DNA of 64,000 bases, taken from assembly GCA_964647485.1 (NCBI GenBank), contig CAZYHV010000004.1, positions 62,001 to 126,000 on the forward strand, written 5' to 3'. Both the position numbers and the translations under genes were made by a program. Positions within the stretch are counted from its first letter, which is position 1. Each line of letters begins with the position of its first letter. This DNA is from FW021-bin31 sp964647485 (GTDB lineage Bacteria > Bacteroidota > Bacteroidia > Chitinophagales > Chitinophagaceae). This document shows positions 62,461 through 64,000 of the stretch, piece by piece. A model generated the notes under the pieces. It worked only from the letters and a program-made list of their open reading frames with translations. It did no database searches and had not been told where the DNA came from.

Positions 62461-63507
62461 TTATATCCATTTTTTTCTCTTAAAATAAATCAACATGACA
62501 ATCATTATTATACACATAAGACCTAATGAATAGAAATAACCAAAATGCCAATGAAGTTCCGGCATATTTACAAAATTCATCCCATAGATGCCGGCTATAA
62601 ATGTCAAAGGAATAAAGATACTGGCCATAATAGTCAAGACTTTCATTATTTCATTCATCTTATTATTAACTGTTGCCATATAGATTTCCATTAAGTTCCA
62701 AGACATTTCCCTATAAATTTCTATATTCTCAGTAATCTGTAAAATGTGATCAAAAAGGTCTTTAATATATGTAATTGTTTTTGCCTTTATAAATGGATGT
62801 TCAATTCTTAATAATTTGGTAACCAACTCTTTAGATGGATATATTATCCTACGAAGTTCAATAAACCTGTGTTTCAGTTCCTGTATTTCCTGGATAGATT
62901 CTTTTTGAATAGATTTGAAAATTAAATCATCTTCTAAGTTTTCAGTATAATCTCCAATGGATTCCGTTATTGTATAATATTGATCTACAATAGTATCTAT
63001 GATAGAATAAGCTAAATAATCACTTTTTTCTTTCCGAATTTTATCCAGTACATTGCTAATGCGTTTATTGAGGGAGTGAAAAATAGATAGTTCAGAATCA
63101 CAAAATGTTATCACATAATTCTTCCCCAGGATGATACTTATATGTTCTGTTTTATATTTATCCTCTTTATAATCGATGGATTTTATTACGATAAAAAGAT
63201 AGTCCTCATATTCTTCTAACTTTGGACGTTCTTCTGTATTAACAATATCCTCTAAAACTAGTGGATGGAGATTAAAATATTGAGCAACTTCTTTAAGTTT
63301 AGAAAAATCGTTGAGACCTTGTACATGAAGCCAATTTGTATAATTATTTTCAATTCTGGAGGGAAGCTCTTTTAGGTTTTCAAATTGAGTGGTGACTTTT
63401 TCTTTTTCGTTATACTTTACCAAATTTATTGATGTAGAAAGATGGGATTTATCGTCCGTATAAATCATTTTTTCGGGATCACCCTTTAATTCTTTCTTTT
63501 TCATCAA
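62461..63507 (-). CDS. corA: CorA-family divalent metal ion transporter
   Basis: A 348-residue protein. The large N-terminal cytoplasmic domain (~1-280) has the CorA alpha/beta-then-long-helix pattern (WLHVQGLNDFSKL, HPLVLEDIVNTEERPKLEEYEDYLFIVIK). Two C-terminal membrane helices follow, the first ending in the signature YGMNF (Gly-Met-Asn at 309-311). The loop NMPELHWHFGY follows the filter, as expected. The family forms pentameric Mg2+ (also Co2+/Ni2+) channels. Start is the first of two consecutive Met codons. Likely monocistronic; 101 bp separate it from the response regulator gene. Confidence 0.94.
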   Translation of the reverse strand: MMKKKELKGDPEKMIYTDDKSHLSTSINLVKYNEKEKVTTQFENLKELPSRIENNYTNWLHVQGLNDFSKLKEVAQYFNLHPLVLEDIVNTEERPKLEEYEDYLFIVIKSIDYKEDKYKTEHISIILGKNYVITFCDSELSIFHSLNKRISNVLDKIRKEKSDYLAYSIIDTIVDQYYTITESIGDYTENLEDDLIFKSIQKESIQEIQELKHRFIELRRIIYPSKELVTKLLRIEHPFIKAKTITYIKDLFDHILQITENIEIYREMSWNLMEIYMATVNNKMNEIMKVLTIMASIFIPLTFIAGIYGMNFVNMPELHWHFGYFYSLGLMCIIMIVMLIYFKRKKWI

Positions 63508-63831
63508 TCTATATAGTGTTTTTATGTCTTATGTCTTGTCACTAAATCAAATACAGCTCATCTTTTGAATGTGATGCTTCCAATATGGAAGCCTTTCCCA
63601 AAAGTCAAGATTATAAATTTAGTAAAAAAATTTCAACTGAAGTTTTTTCTTCCGCTCTTGCAAAACCCATTTATAAGGAAATATAAAGATTGTTGATCTT
63701 TTTTTCTTTAAAGAAGTACCGGTTTGGTATTGTGCCTTGTACCCCAAAATTTGGATCAAGCTTTTCAAAGAAGAAGAAATCCGGCAATAGAAAAAAAATA
63801 TGCTTTATCTCGGAGAGCAGGACAGGCTATG
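63508..63831. other. intergenic region with 55-bp repeat copy B
   Basis: This 324-bp gap lies between corA and the ADP-ribosylglycohydrolase gene, both on the minus strand. It contains the second copy of the 55-bp repeat (63742-63796). The corA-proximal part is AT-rich and presumably holds the corA promoter. No open frame or strong hairpin is seen. Confidence 0.55.
63742..63796. repeat. 55-bp dispersed repeat, copy B
   Basis: It begins CCCCAAAATTTGGATCAAGC and ends CCGGCAATAGAAAAAA. It differs from copy A (44536-44590) at one base. It lies 36 bp beyond the stop codon of the ADP-ribosylglycohydrolase gene, read with transcription, which is the same distance and orientation as copy A relative to the RND pump gene. 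Confidence 0.8.
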
Positions 63832-64000
63832 CTACCTAATTTTAGCTTTTGTTGACGCGCTCAATATATCTGTTAAGTTTTTCTCTAACATATCCTTGTA
63901 AATTAGTCCGTCAATGTACTTTTCAGGTATTGATTTATAGCCAAATTTAGCACCCAAAATGCTACCAGCGGCACAAGCATTTGTGTCTGCATCCCCACCT
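63832..64000 (-). CDS. ADP-ribosylglycohydrolase family protein, partial (C-terminal 55 residues)
   Basis: Reading inward from the right edge on the minus strand, a frame opens GGDADTNACAAGSILGAKFG and ends at a TAG (complement at 63832-63834). Gly-Gly-Asp-x-Asp-Thr-Asn followed by a Gly-Ala-rich helix is the metal-binding C-terminal signature of ADP-ribosylglycohydrolases (DraG/ARH3-like), which remove ADP-ribose from modified targets. The rest of the gene lies outside the window, so substrate class and intactness cannot be judged. Confidence 0.8.
   Translation of the reverse strand, partial: GGDADTNACAAGSILGAKFGYKSIPEKYIDGLIYKDMLEKNLTDILSASTKAKIR

Overview
The window is from a member of the Bacteroidota. 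Supporting evidence is a SusC/SusD pair, a hybrid two-component sensor with a periplasmic sugar-binding domain, many lipoproteins with short Ser/Ala-Cys lipoboxes, TAnnTTTG-like promoter elements and AT-rich intergenic DNA. I cannot resolve the genus or class. No tRNA, rRNA, CRISPR array or intact transposase was seen.

Left part (1-24.8 kb): a LytS-type sensor kinase, cut by the window edge, is divergent from a long rightward set of cell-envelope genes. These are an outer-membrane barrel, an OmpA-family protein, a DUF4412-type protein and then a closely spaced cluster. The cluster has seven or eight small lipoproteins (four of them paralogues, one without its signal sequence), a 573-residue outer-membrane barrel, a 3262-residue secreted protein with a long helical repeat region, and a fibronectin-III-like protein. 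Three arrays of three 9-bp units, each phased at exactly 21 bp, lie before the kinase gene, the first barrel gene and the lipoprotein cluster. The geometry fits direct-repeat operators of a LytTR response regulator, whose gene would lie just beyond the left edge. This uncharacterised surface apparatus and its apparent dedicated switch are the most interesting part of the window.

Middle (25-41.3 kb): a complete fructan utilisation locus. A hybrid two-component sensor faces an eight-gene operon: sugar MFS transporter, fructokinase, SusC, SusD, a surface glycan-binding lipoprotein and three GH32-type enzymes. A 12-bp direct repeat with 21-bp phase in the divergent promoter is a good candidate operator. 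Fructan would be bound and cut at the surface, imported by SusCD, trimmed in the periplasm, sensed as free fructose, taken up by the MFS carrier and phosphorylated.

Right part (41.8-64 kb): a glutaminase-like DUF4965 protein; a tripartite RND efflux operon; a PepSY-like lipoprotein with a strong terminator; and a phosphoesterase. Next come a PhoB/PhoR pair and a convergent phosphate operon (porin, pstS, pstC, pstA, pstB, phoU), with a MarC-family gene after it. A second two-component system, a CorA metal transporter and the C-terminal end of an ADP-ribosylglycohydrolase finish the window.

Intergenic DNA in the right part carries two dispersed repeat families. One is a 227-301 bp element with terminal inverted repeats (three copies, MITE-like). 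The other is a 55-bp sequence present twice with one mismatch, each time 36 bp beyond a stop codon.
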